From Polynucleobacter sp. es-MAR-4 (GTDB lineage Bacteria > Pseudomonadota > Gammaproteobacteria > Burkholderiales > Burkholderiaceae), in the NCBI RefSeq assembly GCF_018882055.1, contig NZ_JACVPF010000001.1, forward strand, positions 1,116,001 to 1,180,000: a stretch of 64,000 nt of DNA. Direction: 5' to 3'. The notes under the pieces were generated by a model. It was not told the DNA's origin and made no database searches. It saw nothing but the letters and a program-made list of their open reading frames with translations. The number at the start of each line of letters is the position of its first letter. Position 1 is the first letter of the stretch. Positions 52,705-63,753 of the stretch are shown piece by piece. The translations under genes were made by a program, and so were the position numbers.

Positions 52705-54031
52705 CGACCTGTGAGTCGTGCTTTTTAAACTCAACTACTTTGAAATGAATGGTGAGCCAAATCAGAATTAAGACTGGCGCACCAATAATTGCGGTGCTAA
52801 TAAAAAAGCTGGAGTAGCCAAAATTATTTACAAAGACGCCCGAGAATCCAGCCAGCCACTTTGGCAATAAGAGCATCATCGAACTGAACAATGCGTACTG
52901 AGTTGCGGAGTACTGAATGTTTGTCAGTGCAGATAAGAATGCAATGAAGGCTGCCGTAGCAATCCCGGAGCTCAAATTATCAGCAGAGATTACCCAAATC
53001 AAGCCATGCAAATCATGGCCCTGAGTGGCAAGCCAAGCAAATAACAAATTACTGACGGCGGATAAGATCGCCCCCAAAAACAAAATGCGCATCACCCCAA
53101 ATCGCAAAGTGAGTACACCACCAAGGAAAGCGCCGACTAATGTCATCACCACGCCAAAGACCTTGCTAACCGCCGCCACCTCATCTTTGGTGTATCCCAT
53201 GTCTACATAAAACGGGTTAGCCATAATGCCCATCACCACATCACTAATTCGATAGATGGCAATTAAGGACAAAATTAAAATCGCGTGCCAACCATAGCGC
53301 TGAATAAAATCTGCAAACGGCTCTATTAAAGTTTGGTGCAGCCATGCTTTTGCATTACGGGCTTTAGCAAGCTCAATACGAACAGGCTCCTTACTAAACA
53401 AGGTGGTGATCACACCCACACCAATCGAGAGAGCCATACAGAGATAGGCAAATTGCCATGCTGCAGGATCATAGCCAGCAGAACCTGACTCAGCGCGAGC
53501 AGCCAACCAAAGCACCCCAGCACCCGACCAAATTAAAGCCAATCGATAGCCCGTTTGATAGGTAGCGGCTAAAGCTGCCTGATGATCGCTATCGGCAGAT
53601 TCAATTCGAAAAGCATCTAAAGCAATGTCTTGCGTTGCAGAACCAAAAGCAACCAAGAGCGCACACCACACAATCGGTGTAAGCTGAACTTTGGGGTCAA
53701 TACTGGCCATGCCCACCAGACCAAGAACAATCAGCAACTGGGCAAAGAGTAGCCAACTACGCCTTCTACCAAATAGTATTGATAAAAAGGGAATGGATAG
53801 ACGATCCACTAATGGAGCCCACACCCATTTAAAAGCGTAGATTAAGCCAACCCAAGTGAGATAGCCAATTGTGCTGCGATCAATGCCAGCTTCTCTTAGC
53901 CAAAAACTCAGCGTTCCTAAAATTAGTAGTAGAGGTAAACCTGCAGAGAAGCCCAAGAAGAGCATTCGGAGGCAAGGCCATTCGAGATAAACCCGAAAAT
54001 CTTTCAGCCAGGACTCAATCGTACTAAGCAC
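52697..54031 (-). CDS. ampG: AmpG-type muropeptide permease (MFS)
   Basis: A 444-residue major-facilitator protein with twelve predicted membrane helices. It begins with the AmpG-like MLFLGFSAGLPLLLILGTLSFWLREAGI (quoted as FSAGLPLLLILGTLSFWL) and GSATQDIALDAFRIES. It imports anhydromuropeptides for peptidoglycan recycling, complementing the lytic transglycosylase in this window. Its ATG overlaps the metW end by eight bases. Confidence 0.9.
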   Translation of the reverse strand: MLSTIESWLKDFRVYLEWPCLRMLFLGFSAGLPLLLILGTLSFWLREAGIDRSTIGYLTWVGLIYAFKWVWAPLVDRLSIPFLSILFGRRRSWLLFAQLLIVLGLVGMASIDPKVQLTPIVWCALLVAFGSATQDIALDAFRIESADSDHQAALAATYQTGYRLALIWSGAGVLWLAARAESGSAGYDPAAWQFAYLCMALSIGVGVITTLFSKEPVRIELAKARNAKAWLHQTLIEPFADFIQRYGWHAILILSLIAIYRISDVVMGIMANPFYVDMGYTKDEVAAVSKVFGVVMTLVGAFLGGVLTLRFGVMRILFLGAILSAVSNLLFAWLATQGHDLHGLIWVISADNLSSGIATAAFIAFLSALTNIQYSATQYALFSSMMLLLPKWLAGFSGVFVNNFGYSSFFISTAIIGAPVLILIWLTIHFKVVEFKKHDSQVAK

Positions 54032-54605
54032 GTCGAACGCGGAACAGCGCTAGGCTTCCAAAAAGATTGGGCATCAAAGTAACCTGACGACCCTCATGCA
54101 AGATGCATTGATCCAAAATTTGCAATCCTAAGCTCGAAGCCAGCTTTTCAAAATCAGCCACCGTGAGAACACGTACATTAGGCGTGTTGTACCACTGGTA
54201 TGGCAAGCTCTTAGAAACGGGCATGCGACCAAAGCCAACCGCTAGGCGATGAGACCAATGGCCAAAGTTTGGGAAAGAAACAATCGACTCCTTGCCAACC
54301 CGAACCACTTCACGCAGGATCTTTTCGGTTTCATGAATCGTTTGCAATGTCTGTGAGAGCACTACCGTATCAAAGCTGTTGTTCTCAAAGAGCGCTAAGC
54401 CCCCCTCAAGATTTTGTTGAATGACGTTCAAGCCCTTTTGCACGCAAGAAAGTACACGCGCATCATCAATCTCAACTCCGTAAGCATGGACGGGTTTTTT
54501 CTTTTGCAAATACTCTAGGAAGCTGCCATCACCACAACCGAGATCAAGCACTTCACTATTCGGCGCAATCCAGTTTGCTATTGCGGCAAAGTCTGCGCGT
54601 TTCAT
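54024..54605 (-). CDS. metW: MetW protein (methionine biosynthesis)
   Basis: A 193-residue class I methyltransferase-fold protein with the SAM-type loop [15 protein letters not shown] (19-33). MetW is encoded next to metX in many proteobacteria and is required with MetX for homoserine acylation; its own reaction is unclear. It overlaps metX by four bases and ampG by eight. Confidence 0.93.
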   Translation of the reverse strand: MKRADFAAIANWIAPNSEVLDLGCGDGSFLEYLQKKKPVHAYGVEIDDARVLSCVQKGLNVIQQNLEGGLALFENNSFDTVVLSQTLQTIHETEKILREVVRVGKESIVSFPNFGHWSHRLAVGFGRMPVSKSLPYQWYNTPNVRVLTVADFEKLASSLGLQILDQCILHEGRQVTLMPNLFGSLALFRVRRA

Positions 54606-55741
54606 GATTTAGCCTCTAGCATTTGTTCGAAATAAGCACGAATCAGATTGTGATAACGCGGGTCATCCAACAAGAAGGCATCATGGCCATGGGGCGCATC
54701 AATCTCGGCATAACTCACTTCACTCTTATTGCTGAGCAAAGATTCGACAATCTCGCGACTGCGATTTGGCGGGAAGCGCCAATCAGTAGAGAAGCTCACG
54801 ACTAAAAACTTGGCTTGCACTTCAGCTAGGGCGCGGTTCAGACTGCCTTCATAGCGACGAGAAGGGTCAAAATAATCTAGCGCTCTGGTAATCAGCAAAT
54901 AGGTGTTGGCATCAAAGTAGGTAGAAAACTTATCACCTTGGTGACGCAAATAACTTTCAACCTCGAATTCAACATCAAAGCTAAAGCGGTAGTCTTGAGA
55001 TTCGCCTTGCGGTCTTTGCAGCTCGCGCCCAAACTTTTCCGCCATATCATCATCCGACAAATAAGTGATGTGGCCGACCATGCGCGCTAGTTTTAGGCCG
55101 CGCTTTGGTACGACGCCATGCTCATAGTAGTTGCCACCATGAAAATCTGGGTCAGACAAAATGGCATTACGTGCCACTTCATTAAATGCAATATTTTGTG
55201 CGCTGAGTTTCGGTGTAGATGCAATGACCAAGCAATGCGCAAGGCGTTTTGGAAACTGAATTGCCCAGGCTAATGCCTGCATACCACCCAAGCTTCCACC
55301 CATCACCGCAGCAAAACGTCGAATGCCCAACTTATCAGCCAAGCGTGCCTGGGTGTTTACCCAATCCTCAACCGTGATTACAGGGAAGTCTGCGCCATAA
55401 GGCTTGCTGGTGGCAGGATTAATACTCATTGGCCCAGTAGAGCCAAAGCAGGAGCCTAAGTTATTCACCCCAATCACAAAGAAGTGGTCGGTATCAACCG
55501 GCTTGCCCGGCCCAATCATGTTGTCCCACCAACCTATATCGCCTGCATCATCTGGGTTGGGTCCGGCAACATGGTGTGATGCATTTAGTGCATGACAAAC
55601 CAGCACAGCATTACTTTTATCGGCATTGAGTTTGCCGTAAGTTTCAATAACTAAATCGTAGCCCGATAGGATGGCGCCACTCTGCAAAGGCAAGGGCTCG
55701 GCAAAATGGATCGTGTTTCTAGAGAGGTGTAGCTCGCTCAT
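54602..55741 (-). CDS. metX: Homoserine O-acyltransferase (MetX family)
   Basis: An alpha/beta hydrolase-fold enzyme activating homoserine for methionine synthesis. The nucleophile S150 is in [10 protein letters not shown], the catalytic acid follows FSTDWRFPP, and the His lies in [10 protein letters not shown]. The length is 379 residues. MetX proteins paired with MetW in betaproteobacteria often use succinyl-CoA rather than acetyl-CoA, so the acyl donor is uncertain. It overlaps slmA and metW by four bases each. Confidence 0.94.
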   Translation of the reverse strand: MSELHLSRNTIHFAEPLPLQSGAILSGYDLVIETYGKLNADKSNAVLVCHALNASHHVAGPNPDDAGDIGWWDNMIGPGKPVDTDHFFVIGVNNLGSCFGSTGPMSINPATSKPYGADFPVITVEDWVNTQARLADKLGIRRFAAVMGGSLGGMQALAWAIQFPKRLAHCLVIASTPKLSAQNIAFNEVARNAILSDPDFHGGNYYEHGVVPKRGLKLARMVGHITYLSDDDMAEKFGRELQRPQGESQDYRFSFDVEFEVESYLRHQGDKFSTYFDANTYLLITRALDYFDPSRRYEGSLNRALAEVQAKFLVVSFSTDWRFPPNRSREIVESLLSNKSEVSYAEIDAPHGHDAFLLDDPRYHNLIRAYFEQMLEAKS

Positions 55742-56394
55742 TCGGATAGAAGAATGCGAAGGCTGATATCTGATGCTTCAGTTGGTAGCTTCTTAAAGCC
55801 ACTTCGAGCAAATCGATGCCAGCGCCCTAGGACGCAACTCATCAACATACCCGCTCGAACGCTAACCTCATCTTGACTTACATTCGCCCAAGCTCCGCCT
55901 TGGGTTTGAGCAATGCGCAAAGACTGCTTTAGAGACGCCTCCACACGATCAAGAACCTGAGTAATTCGTTCTTGTAAACGGTCGTCCTCTTGCAATAAAG
56001 CATCGCCTAAAAGAACGCGGGTCATGCCAGGGTTCTTTTCTGCAAAGAATAAAAGCATCTGCAAAATACCGCGAGCTTGCGCAAGGCCCGATTCTTCTTT
56101 TTGATTAATCTGATTAATCAGCCCAAAAACTGTTTGCTCGATGAATGAAATCAAGCCTTCAAACATTTGCGCCTTACTAGCGAAATGTCGATAGAGGGCA
56201 GCTTCTGAAACTTGAATTTTTGCGGCTAATGCTGCTGTAGTTACGCGCTCACCCTTAGGGTTTTGCAACATCTCAGCCAATACTTGCAGGATTTGGAGGC
56301 GGCGCTCACCAGGGCGTGGACGCTTACGTGTCTTACCCTCTTCGGCAACTGTTACCTCAATCTCTGATGCACTAGGGTCTAAAGAATCACGCAT
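55738..56394 (-). CDS. slmA: SlmA-type TetR-family nucleoid occlusion factor
   Basis: A 218-residue TetR-family protein. The helix-turn-helix lies at about 47-70 ([24 protein letters not shown]; quoted as [17 protein letters not shown]). The [20 protein letters not shown] block is typical of SlmA, which binds DNA and blocks FtsZ ring formation over the nucleoid. It lies between argB and metX, as in other Burkholderiales. Confidence 0.87.
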   Translation of the reverse strand: MRDSLDPSASEIEVTVAEEGKTRKRPRPGERRLQILQVLAEMLQNPKGERVTTAALAAKIQVSEAALYRHFASKAQMFEGLISFIEQTVFGLINQINQKEESGLAQARGILQMLLFFAEKNPGMTRVLLGDALLQEDDRLQERITQVLDRVEASLKQSLRIAQTQGGAWANVSQDEVSVRAGMLMSCVLGRWHRFARSGFKKLPTEASDISLRILLSE

Positions 56395-56416
56395 ATCTAT
56401 ATCTCTTATCCAACTC

Positions 56417-57319
56417 TTAGCGCGAGCGAATCATCGTTCCAAAAGCTTGTTCAGTCAAAATCTCGAGCAACAGTGAGTGCTCAATTCGACCATCAATGAT
56501 GTGAACAGAATTCACGCCACTCTTTGCTGCATCCAAGGCTGAAGAAATCTTTGGCAACATTCCGCCAGAAATCGTGCCATCAGCAAATAGGCCATCGATT
56601 TCACGGGCCGTTAAGTCTGTTAAGAGCGTGCCATTTTTATCCATCACTCCAGGAATATTGGTCATCATGACCAATTTCTCTGCATGCAAAATTTCCGCCA
56701 TCTTGCCGGCCACTAGGTCAGCATTGATGTTGTATGCCTGGCCTTCTTCGCTAAATCCAATTGGGGAGATCACTGGGATAAAGGCATCATCTTGCAATGC
56801 TTTTACAACTGCTGGGTTAATGGCTTCGATTTCACCAACAAAACCTAAATCAATCGTTCCGCCAGCTTTCTTTTCATCAGCAACCAACATTTTCTTTGCA
56901 CGAATCAAGCCACCATCTTTACCAGTCAAGCCAACAGCCTGACCGCCAAAGTGATTAATCAACATCACGATGTCTTGCTGTACTTCGCCGCCAAGAACCC
57001 ACTCCACCACTTCCATAGTTTCTTCATCGGTCACACGCATACCTTGAATAAAGGTACCAGTCTTACCAATCTTTTTGAGGGCCTCATCAATTTGTGGGCC
57101 GCCTCCGTGGACTACTACTGGATTCATGCCAACTAGCTTCAGCAGGATGACATCGCGAGCAAAGCTTTCTTTGAGACGCTCTTCGACCATCGCGTTTCCG
57201 CCGTACTTAATCACGATAGTCTTACCGTGATACGCACGAATATAAGGCAAGGCCTCGGCCAAAATCTCCGCCTTCAGTAAAGGAGAGATTTCGCTAATAG
57301 ATGGAGATTGCTTGGTCAT
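56417..57319 (-). CDS. argB: Acetylglutamate kinase
   Basis: Second enzyme of arginine synthesis, phosphorylating N-acetylglutamate. The amino-acid-kinase motifs [21 protein letters not shown] and the C-terminal [28 protein letters not shown] (quoted as [14 protein letters not shown]) are present; the length is 300 residues. The N-terminal helix [20 protein letters not shown] suggests the arginine-sensitive hexameric type. Confidence 0.95.
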   Translation of the reverse strand: MTKQSPSISEISPLLKAEILAEALPYIRAYHGKTIVIKYGGNAMVEERLKESFARDVILLKLVGMNPVVVHGGGPQIDEALKKIGKTGTFIQGMRVTDEETMEVVEWVLGGEVQQDIVMLINHFGGQAVGLTGKDGGLIRAKKMLVADEKKAGGTIDLGFVGEIEAINPAVVKALQDDAFIPVISPIGFSEEGQAYNINADLVAGKMAEILHAEKLVMMTNIPGVMDKNGTLLTDLTAREIDGLFADGTISGGMLPKISSALDAAKSGVNSVHIIDGRIEHSLLLEILTEQAFGTMIRSR

Positions 57320-57345
57320 TGCTACTTTTATATTCAGTCTAGTAA

Positions 57346-57834
57346 TTAATCGCCAAACAACTTTTGACGAAGTTCACGACGCTCTTGCGCCTCAAGAGAA
57401 AGATTGGCTGTTGGGCGGGCAATTAAACGGTTCAAACCAATCGGCTCCCCAGTCTCTTCACACCAACCATAATCGCCAGACTCAATGCGGGCTAGCGCCT
57501 GCTCTACTTTTTTCAAGAGCTTGCGCTCACGATCGCGCGTACGCAACTCAAGAGCATGCTCCTCTTCAATCGTTGCGCGGTCAGCAGGATCGGGAACCAA
57601 AATATTTTCACGCAAATGCTCTGTAGTTTCAGAGGCGTTTTTCAAAATGTCGTTTTTTAAGGCCAGAAGCTTTTGACGGAAAAAATCCAGCTGTGCTGCA
57701 TTCATATAGTCCTTTTCGGACATCTTGAGCAACTCAACTTCTGTTAAAGGGGCACCCTTAGCAGCCTTCGCACTTGCAGCCTTACTAGGTGCTTTTGCCG
57801 TAGCCGTAGATTTCGTTGGTGTTTTTACCGTCAT
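57346..57834 (-). CDS. dksA: DksA RNA polymerase-binding factor with reduced zinc-finger cysteines
   Basis: Binds the RNA polymerase secondary channel and works with ppGpp. The coiled-coil tip motif D82-x-x-D85-x-A87 is intact. Of the four zinc ligands of E. coli DksA only C125 remains: the positions read C125-E-E-T128 and S146-L-E-A149. A Lys/Ala/Thr-rich extension of about 40 residues precedes the core, giving 162 residues instead of 151. It lies in the 26-bp-spaced pair with argB, upstream of which is a 113-bp promoter gap. Confidence 0.93.
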   Translation of the reverse strand: MTVKTPTKSTATAKAPSKAASAKAAKGAPLTEVELLKMSEKDYMNAAQLDFFRQKLLALKNDILKNASETTEHLRENILVPDPADRATIEEEHALELRTRDRERKLLKKVEQALARIESGDYGWCEETGEPIGLNRLIARPTANLSLEAQERRELRQKLFGD

Positions 57835-57899
57835 TTCATTCTTTCCATGGATCTAAACCATTATTGCTTCATTCTGCCAAAGTTTTACTGCCCTTTTGC

Positions 57900-57917
57900 C
57901 AATATTTATCAATATTG
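57900..57917. promoter_or_regulatory. AT-rich dyad upstream of dksA
   Basis: CAATATT-TATC-AATATTG is a perfect 7-bp dyad with a 4-bp spacer, 66-83 bases upstream of the dksA ATG and 31 bases past the G3E GTPase stop. It may be an operator or a weak hairpin; no consensus is recognised. Confidence 0.3.
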
Positions 57918-57947
57918 ACCGTGGCGCCGGATTGTACTTTATATTTC

Positions 57948-59009
57948 CTAGGCCAAGCAGCCCTCAAGCCCAGCCAGCAGGGTGTCCTTAGGCAAATCAA
58001 TGCCAATAAAAACCATCCTAGTCTGCTTTGGTTCGGCACCCCATAAACCGGCCAAATCACTCCCCATCATCTGATGGACGCCCTGGAACACGACTTTTCG
58101 GTTGCTACCCTTCACATAAAGGACGCCTTTGTAGCGCAGCATCTTCTCCCCAAAGACCTCCAAAATGCCTCCCAGGAAGTCTTCTAATTTTTTATGATCA
58201 AAGGGTTTATCACTACGAAAAACGAAGGATTGGATGCGGTCTGTATGGCCTGCATGGCCATGGTGGTCATGACTGTGATCATGACCGCAAGTGCTGTGAT
58301 CATGGTGGTCGTGGCTGTGATCGTGGCCACAAGTAGCGTGGTCATGATCATCTTGCTCCAAGAAGTGGGGGTCTATATCGAGCTTCGCATTCAAATTAAA
58401 GCCCTTGAGATCCAAAACGGCATCCAAAGGCACCACTCCCTTAGAAATTCCCTGAATCGGCGCGCGGGGATTCATGTGCATCAAACGATTACGCAGGGCA
58501 TCCACTTCAGCAGGTGTCACCAAATCGGTCTTGGTGATAAAGATTTGATCGGCAAAGCCCACTTGGCGCTGAGCCTCTTCATGTTCGGTCAACTGTTGTG
58601 GGCCATGCTTGGCATCGACCAGGGTCACTACCGCATCTAATACGTAATGATCCGCAACATCATCATCCATAAAGAAGGTTTGCGCCACCGGGCCTGGATT
58701 AGCAACGCCTGTAGTCTCAATGAATACACGATCAAAGCTAATCTTTTTATCTTTACGCTGTTCCCAAAGTGAATTGAGCGCCTCAACCAAGTCACCGCGA
58801 ATGGTGCAGCAAATACAGCCATTGCTCATTTGCACAATATTCTCTTGGTTATCCTGAACCAAGATGTCGTTATCAATATTCTCTTCGCCGAACTCGTTTT
58901 CAATGACGGCAATTTTTTTGCCATGATCTTCCGTCAAGATATGTTTTAGCAAAGTGGTTTTGCCGCTACCTAGAAAGCCCGTAAGAATTGTTACCGGAAT
59001 TAACGCCAT
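57948..59009 (-). CDS. G3E-family (CobW/COG0523) GTPase, probable metallochaperone
   Basis: A 353-residue GTPase. Walker A GFLGSGKT (11-18), the metal-binding C-x-C-C in GCICC (64-68) and TKTD (160-163) are intact. A His-rich loop at about 221-255 has two tandem copies of a 14-residue unit with [11 protein letters not shown], and the CobW C-terminal domain follows. The abundant His/Cys points to zinc (ZNG1/YeiR-like) or another transition metal. The ATG at 59009 (AGGA six bases upstream) is preferred over a TTG at 59024. It sits just upstream of dksA, whose zinc finger is degenerate. Confidence 0.9.
   Translation of the reverse strand: MALIPVTILTGFLGSGKTTLLKHILTEDHGKKIAVIENEFGEENIDNDILVQDNQENIVQMSNGCICCTIRGDLVEALNSLWEQRKDKKISFDRVFIETTGVANPGPVAQTFFMDDDVADHYVLDAVVTLVDAKHGPQQLTEHEEAQRQVGFADQIFITKTDLVTPAEVDALRNRLMHMNPRAPIQGISKGVVPLDAVLDLKGFNLNAKLDIDPHFLEQDDHDHATCGHDHSHDHHDHSTCGHDHSHDHHGHAGHTDRIQSFVFRSDKPFDHKKLEDFLGGILEVFGEKMLRYKGVLYVKGSNRKVVFQGVHQMMGSDLAGLWGAEPKQTRMVFIGIDLPKDTLLAGLEGCLA
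58254..58337 (-). repeat. Tandem 42-bp repeat encoding the His-rich metal loop
   Basis: Two 42-bp units (58296-58337 and 58254-58295) differ at roughly a quarter of the positions by eye yet encode nearly the same 14 residues, differing at the first (A/S) and penultimate (D/G) positions. The mostly synonymous divergence suggests an old duplication held by selection. Confidence 0.85.
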
Positions 59010-59075
59010 CATTGATCCTATCAAAATCTATAAATACATTCCCCAAATGGGAAACCTTCTATCTTACCGAGTTCC

Positions 59076-60077
59076 TCAAGCTTTGCCAGCCTTTGCGCGA
59101 GGATGGGCTTTATCGTATGCCTGCGCTAGGTGTTGGAAATCTAAAGAGGTATAAATCTGGGTGCTCGCAATGCTGGCATGCCCCAGCATCTCCTGCACCG
59201 CTCGCAAATCTTGGGATGATTGCAGGACATGACTGGCGAAGCTATGACGCATCATGTGAGGGTGCACATGGGTTGGAAGCCCGGCGCGCATCGCTAAGGT
59301 GCGTAAACGAGCTTGAACTGTACGAGGAGATAAACGCGCGCCCGCAGCGGAAATAAATAAAGCGATCGACACATCTGCCTGCTCCAGCTGTTCGCGAACC
59401 GAGCGCCAGACTTTGAGGGATTGCATTGCAGGCCCACCAATCGGGACTGAGCGGCGCTTGCCACCCTTACCCAACACAGTCACTTCTGCGGCGTCCCAGT
59501 CCAACCAACCTGCCGACTCATGTTGACGATCTTTGCTTTGCATCACATCAATACCCAGAAGCTCTGATAAACGTAGGCCGGAGGAATATAGCAAATCGAT
59601 AATTGCAGCGTCACGCACAGTCTCTAGATCTTTTTTTTCTTCAGCTTCTTTTACGGCTTGATTGACCAGGGCAAGCGCCTGCTCAACCGAAAGTGCTTTC
59701 GGTAGGGACTTCAAACGTTTAGGCGCTTTCACATCATCGACTGGATTAGCGACTAGGTTTGCAGTCACCCTTCCCGCTTGCGCATCACGACGGGCATCCT
59801 TCACAGTCAACCAGTCGTACCAACCTCGCCACGCAGAGAGCGCTCTAGCAATCGTACGAGATGATTTTCCTTTGGAATGCAAACGGCCAGCCCAGCGACG
59901 CACATGCGCATTTGTGACTTTTAATAATTCAATGGAATCATCTGTTGCTAATAATTGCAACTCGCCCAGATCCATGCGGTAGGCTTTAAGCGTATGAGGT
60001 GATAGCTGCCTTAATACATGCAGCTCGTGCAAATACTCTTGCACCAAAGGATGAAGATCAGCTGGTGCTTGGCTCAT
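59076..60077 (-). CDS. xerC: Tyrosine recombinase XerC
   Basis: Resolves chromosome dimers with XerD at dif. An N-terminal SAM-like core-binding domain (about 8-110) and the catalytic domain carry R169 (SSGLRLSELL), H274-x-x-R277 (HPHMMRHSFASH), H300 (LGHAS) and nucleophile Y309 (TQIYTSL). The length is 333 residues. It overlaps the DUF484 gene by 20 bp; the DUF484-xerC pair is the normal chromosomal arrangement, so it is not a mobile integrase. Confidence 0.93.
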   Translation of the reverse strand: MSQAPADLHPLVQEYLHELHVLRQLSPHTLKAYRMDLGELQLLATDDSIELLKVTNAHVRRWAGRLHSKGKSSRTIARALSAWRGWYDWLTVKDARRDAQAGRVTANLVANPVDDVKAPKRLKSLPKALSVEQALALVNQAVKEAEEKKDLETVRDAAIIDLLYSSGLRLSELLGIDVMQSKDRQHESAGWLDWDAAEVTVLGKGGKRRSVPIGGPAMQSLKVWRSVREQLEQADVSIALFISAAGARLSPRTVQARLRTLAMRAGLPTHVHPHMMRHSFASHVLQSSQDLRAVQEMLGHASIASTQIYTSLDFQHLAQAYDKAHPRAKAGKA

Positions 60078-60732
60078 AAGCCTGGATACGATCCAAAGCT
60101 GCAGCAGTTAGTTCTGCTATCTGACGTAAATAGAATGCGCCCATATCCGCAGTAAAGCGAGATTCGTCTTTACTTGCCAGCAAAAGCACGGCCGGTGATT
60201 GCGCCACGCCAATACTTTTACCTAGTGGCAAGCCGATAGCCACCATGCTTTGCCACTCAGGATCAATGCTGACTTGGGTCGCCAACAAATCTACGCTCGC
60301 CGCTGCTAGCTCCTTAGCGGAACCGCATAACGGCGTATCAATCCACGGACCAAATGCCGCATTAGGCGACAGTAGTTGTGCCGACTCAACTTCAAATACT
60401 TCTGCCAAGCCCGCAGTCACCGCAGACTCCACATCCGCTTTTGTATTTGCACGCATCAAGCGCAATAACCAAGCCACCAAACTCTGTTGAGTCTTGTCAT
60501 TTCGACTACCAAAGTGCAGCATCTCACTAAGACGGCGATTCAATTCTTGGTTCTGAGTGCGCAACAAAGTCATCTGACGCTCTTGCAATGAAATAGCGCG
60601 ATCCTCATGTGGATGCTTCAAACGAATTTCATTTAATAGATTGGCATAGCGCTCAAAGAAACCCGGGGTGGCACGCAACCACTCCGCCACCAATTCTTCT
60701 TGTTCGGCCTGCTTAGGATCGATTGCGCTCAT
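60058..60732 (-). CDS. DUF484 family protein
   Basis: A 224-residue protein with an N-terminal coiled coil (VAEWLRATPGFFERYANLL, then ISLQERQMTLLRTQNQELNRRL) and a GAF-like C-terminal domain. The family is co-encoded with xerC in most proteobacteria; no function is established. It lies 34 bases downstream of gatB. Confidence 0.87.
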   Translation of the reverse strand: MSAIDPKQAEQEELVAEWLRATPGFFERYANLLNEIRLKHPHEDRAISLQERQMTLLRTQNQELNRRLSEMLHFGSRNDKTQQSLVAWLLRLMRANTKADVESAVTAGLAEVFEVESAQLLSPNAAFGPWIDTPLCGSAKELAAASVDLLATQVSIDPEWQSMVAIGLPLGKSIGVAQSPAVLLLASKDESRFTADMGAFYLRQIAELTAAALDRIQAYEPSTS

Positions 60733-60766
60733 CTATGTCTTTCTTGCTTATTTTCTAATTTAACTT

Positions 60767-62239
60767 TTAGCTCAGTTTTTTACGCAGCAGCTCGTTCACC
60801 TGACCTGGATTGGCCTTGCCTTTTGAAGCTTTCATGATCTGGCCCACCAAAGCATTAAATGCTTTTTCCTTGCCAGAGCGGAACTCTTCAACAGACTTCT
60901 CGTTGGCCGCCAACACCTTATCAATCATAGCTTCAAGCTCACCACTATCGCTAATCTGTTTTAAGCCTTTTGCGTCAATCACTTGATCAACAGTGCTAAT
61001 GGCTTTGCCTTCGATAGCCTCTTCCCACAGAATTGCAAAGATATCTTTTGCGATCTTGTTAGAGATAGTTCCATCTGCTACACGAGTTAATAATGGTGCC
61101 AAATGCTTTGCTTTTAATGGTGCATCTGCAGTAGCAATGCCAGCACGATTGAGTGATGAAGCAAGCTCACCCGCAATGAGATTGGCTGCAGCTTTTGCCA
61201 ACGGTTTTCCAACAATAGCCAAAAGCTCTTCAAATACTTTGGCGGTATCGCGATCTTGTGTGAGCAATTGCGCATCGTAGGCGCTTAAGCCGAACTCGCT
61301 TTGCCATTGCTCGCAAAGCTGCGCTGGGAGCGCAGGCATCTTGGTACGCACATCAGCAATCCATGCATCATCAATGACTACTGGTAATAAATCGGGGTCC
61401 GGGAAATAGCGGTAGTCATTTGCATCTTCTTTGCTACGCATACTGCGCGTTTCTTGACGATCGGGATCGTACAAGCGCGTTTCTTGAACGACTGCACCGC
61501 CATCTTCAATCAACTCAATTTGTCGGCGTACTTCATATTGAATTGCCTCTTCCAAAAAGCGGAAGGAGTTTAAGTTCTTAATCTCGCAACGGGTGCCAAA
61601 TTCTTTTTGACCTACAGGTCGAACAGATACGTTAGCATCGCAACGGAAAGATCCTTCTTGCATATTGCCGTCACACACACCCAACCAAACTACTAATGTG
61701 TGCAGCGCTTTTGCATAAGCCACTGCTTCAGCAGCACTTCGCATCACCGGCTCTGTAACAATTTCTAGCAATGGTGTGCCAGCACGATTCAGATCGATGC
61801 CGCTTGATGCTTCACCGTGTGGGCCCAAGAAACCTTCTTCATGAACTGACTTACCAGCGTCCTCTTCCATATGGGCGCGCGTGAGCTCAACCACTTTGAC
61901 TTGATCGCCAACCAGTATTTCCAAATGGCCGCCAACAACCACCGGGAGATCCATCTGGCTAATCTGATATCCCTTTGGCAAGTCAGGATAGAAATAATTC
62001 TTGCGCGCAAAAATACTCGCTGGAGAAATCTTTGCGCCCACAGCTAAACCAAAACGAATGGCATGCTCAACTGCTTGACGATTTAAGACTGGCAAAACAC
62101 CAGGCAAAGCCAAGTCGACTGCGCAGGCCTGTGTGTTTGGCCCTGCTCCAAAACGCGTACTTGCTCCACTAAAAATTTTAGATTGCGTTTGAAGCTGTGC
62201 GTGGGTCTCTAGACCTATAACGATTTCCCATTGCATCAT
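60767..62239 (-). CDS. gatB: Asp-tRNA(Asn)/Glu-tRNA(Gln) amidotransferase subunit B
   Basis: The tRNA-binding kinase/amidase partner of the GatCAB complex, which transamidates mischarged Glu-tRNA(Gln) or Asp-tRNA(Asn). [29 protein letters not shown] and [12 protein letters not shown] are diagnostic, and the C-terminal YqeY-like domain ends [15 protein letters not shown]. The start at 62239 gives an ATGA overlap with gatA and 490 residues; the next codon is also ATG. The longer frame to 62269 would run into gatA. Confidence 0.95.
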   Translation of the reverse strand: MMQWEIVIGLETHAQLQTQSKIFSGASTRFGAGPNTQACAVDLALPGVLPVLNRQAVEHAIRFGLAVGAKISPASIFARKNYFYPDLPKGYQISQMDLPVVVGGHLEILVGDQVKVVELTRAHMEEDAGKSVHEEGFLGPHGEASSGIDLNRAGTPLLEIVTEPVMRSAAEAVAYAKALHTLVVWLGVCDGNMQEGSFRCDANVSVRPVGQKEFGTRCEIKNLNSFRFLEEAIQYEVRRQIELIEDGGAVVQETRLYDPDRQETRSMRSKEDANDYRYFPDPDLLPVVIDDAWIADVRTKMPALPAQLCEQWQSEFGLSAYDAQLLTQDRDTAKVFEELLAIVGKPLAKAAANLIAGELASSLNRAGIATADAPLKAKHLAPLLTRVADGTISNKIAKDIFAILWEEAIEGKAISTVDQVIDAKGLKQISDSGELEAMIDKVLAANEKSVEEFRSGKEKAFNALVGQIMKASKGKANPGQVNELLRKKLS

Positions 62240-63753
62240 GCCACCTCGCTTGCTTGACGCAAATGCCAATCAGTACTTTGCTGATATTGATGCGCCACCT
62301 GAAGTAAGCGCGCCTCTGAAAAATAATTGCCAATTAATTGCATGCCAATTGGTAAATTATTTGAACTGAATCCACATGGGGCGCTCATGGCTGGCAGTCC
62401 TGCTAAGTTCGTTGAGAGCGTATAAATATCTTCCAAGTACATCTGTACTGGATCTTTTGATTTTTCACCTAGACGCCAAGCAACATCAGGGGCAACCGGC
62501 CCCAAGATCACATCACACTTTTCAAATGCCGCCTGAAAGTCTGCAGCAATAATGCGACGGATTTTTTGAGCTTGCAGGTAATAGGCATCGTAATAGCCAT
62601 GACAAAGGACATAGGTGCCAACCATGATGCGACGTTTTACTTCTGCACCAAATCCTTCGGTACGTGATTTCTTATACATGTCAGATAAATCACGATATTC
62701 ATTTGCTCGGTGTCCGTAACGCACACCATCAAAGCGACTCAAATTACTTGAGGCCTCAGCAGGAGCCAACACGTAATAGACCGGAATGGACAACTTGGTT
62801 TTTGGCAGACTAACCTCTATTAACTCTGCGCCTAAATCTTGCAGTGCTTTGGCTGCAGCATTGACTGCGTTAGCCACTTCTGGCGCAAGTCCTTCCGCAA
62901 AAAATTCTTTTGGCAAACCAACCCGCAATCCCTCTAATGGTTTAGCTGCATTGGAGCCACCTTCTTTCCAATTCTGCGTGAGATAACGCCCGTAGTCCTC
63001 GCCAGAGTCCGCTAGAGAGGTGGAGTCACGTGGATCATGAGAAGACATTGCCGAGAGTAATAGCGCGCAATCTTCCGCATTCTTGCCCATAGGGCCAGCC
63101 TGATCTAAGGATGAGGCATAAGCAATCATGCCGTAGCGCGAGACACGCCCGTAACTCGGCTTAATTCCGGTGAGCCCACAAAAGGCGGCAGGCTGCCGTA
63201 TAGATCCACCAGTATCTGTACCTGTTGCAATCGGAGCCAATCCTGCAGCTACTGCCGCTGCAGAGCCTCCAGAAGATCCGCCAGCAACATATTCTGAATT
63301 CCAGGGGTTTAGGACTGGGCCATAGGCTGAATTCTCATTAGAGGAGCCCATTGCAAACTCATCCATATTGGTCTTTCCAAGACAAACCATGCCGGCACCA
63401 TTGGGATTAAGTTCATCCGGAATCCCGAGATTCGAAACTACCGTGGCATCAAATGGACTGAGGTAACCCTCAAGCATTTTGGATGCAGCTGTTGATTTCC
63501 AGCCACGCGTTACGAAGACATCTTTATGGGCAACTGGAATGCCTGTTAATTTTCCAGCCTTACCAGAAGCAAGAATTTTATCCGCTTTAGATGCTTGCTC
63601 TAAACTTAAGTGAGCACTTACATCAAGGTATGCATTCCAGCGTTTTCCAGCCTCAATACGCTCCAGAAAGTACTTGGTCAGCTCAGTGCTAGAGACCTCT
63701 TTAGCAGCCAATGCTTTTGCCATTAAGGCAATTGGGGTTTGGTGCCAACTCAT
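62236..63753 (-). CDS. gatA: Asp-tRNA(Asn)/Glu-tRNA(Gln) amidotransferase subunit A
   Basis: The amidase subunit that releases ammonia from glutamine. The amidase-signature Ser-cisSer-Lys triad is visible: K77 in VAHKDVF, the cis-Ser in [16 protein letters not shown] and the nucleophile Ser in [13 protein letters not shown]. The length is 505 residues. Overlaps of four bases on both sides (gatC, gatB) show a tightly coupled gatCAB operon. Confidence 0.96.
   Translation of the reverse strand: MSWHQTPIALMAKALAAKEVSSTELTKYFLERIEAGKRWNAYLDVSAHLSLEQASKADKILASGKAGKLTGIPVAHKDVFVTRGWKSTAASKMLEGYLSPFDATVVSNLGIPDELNPNGAGMVCLGKTNMDEFAMGSSNENSAYGPVLNPWNSEYVAGGSSGGSAAAVAAGLAPIATGTDTGGSIRQPAAFCGLTGIKPSYGRVSRYGMIAYASSLDQAGPMGKNAEDCALLLSAMSSHDPRDSTSLADSGEDYGRYLTQNWKEGGSNAAKPLEGLRVGLPKEFFAEGLAPEVANAVNAAAKALQDLGAELIEVSLPKTKLSIPVYYVLAPAEASSNLSRFDGVRYGHRANEYRDLSDMYKKSRTEGFGAEVKRRIMVGTYVLCHGYYDAYYLQAQKIRRIIAADFQAAFEKCDVILGPVAPDVAWRLGEKSKDPVQMYLEDIYTLSTNLAGLPAMSAPCGFSSNNLPIGMQLIGNYFSEARLLQVAHQYQQSTDWHLRQASEVA

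Noticed and set aside
59076..60077. Tyrosine recombinase as a sign of a mobile element
   Set aside because: It pairs with DUF484 in the normal chromosomal xerC arrangement; no attachment repeats, cargo or tRNA target is nearby.
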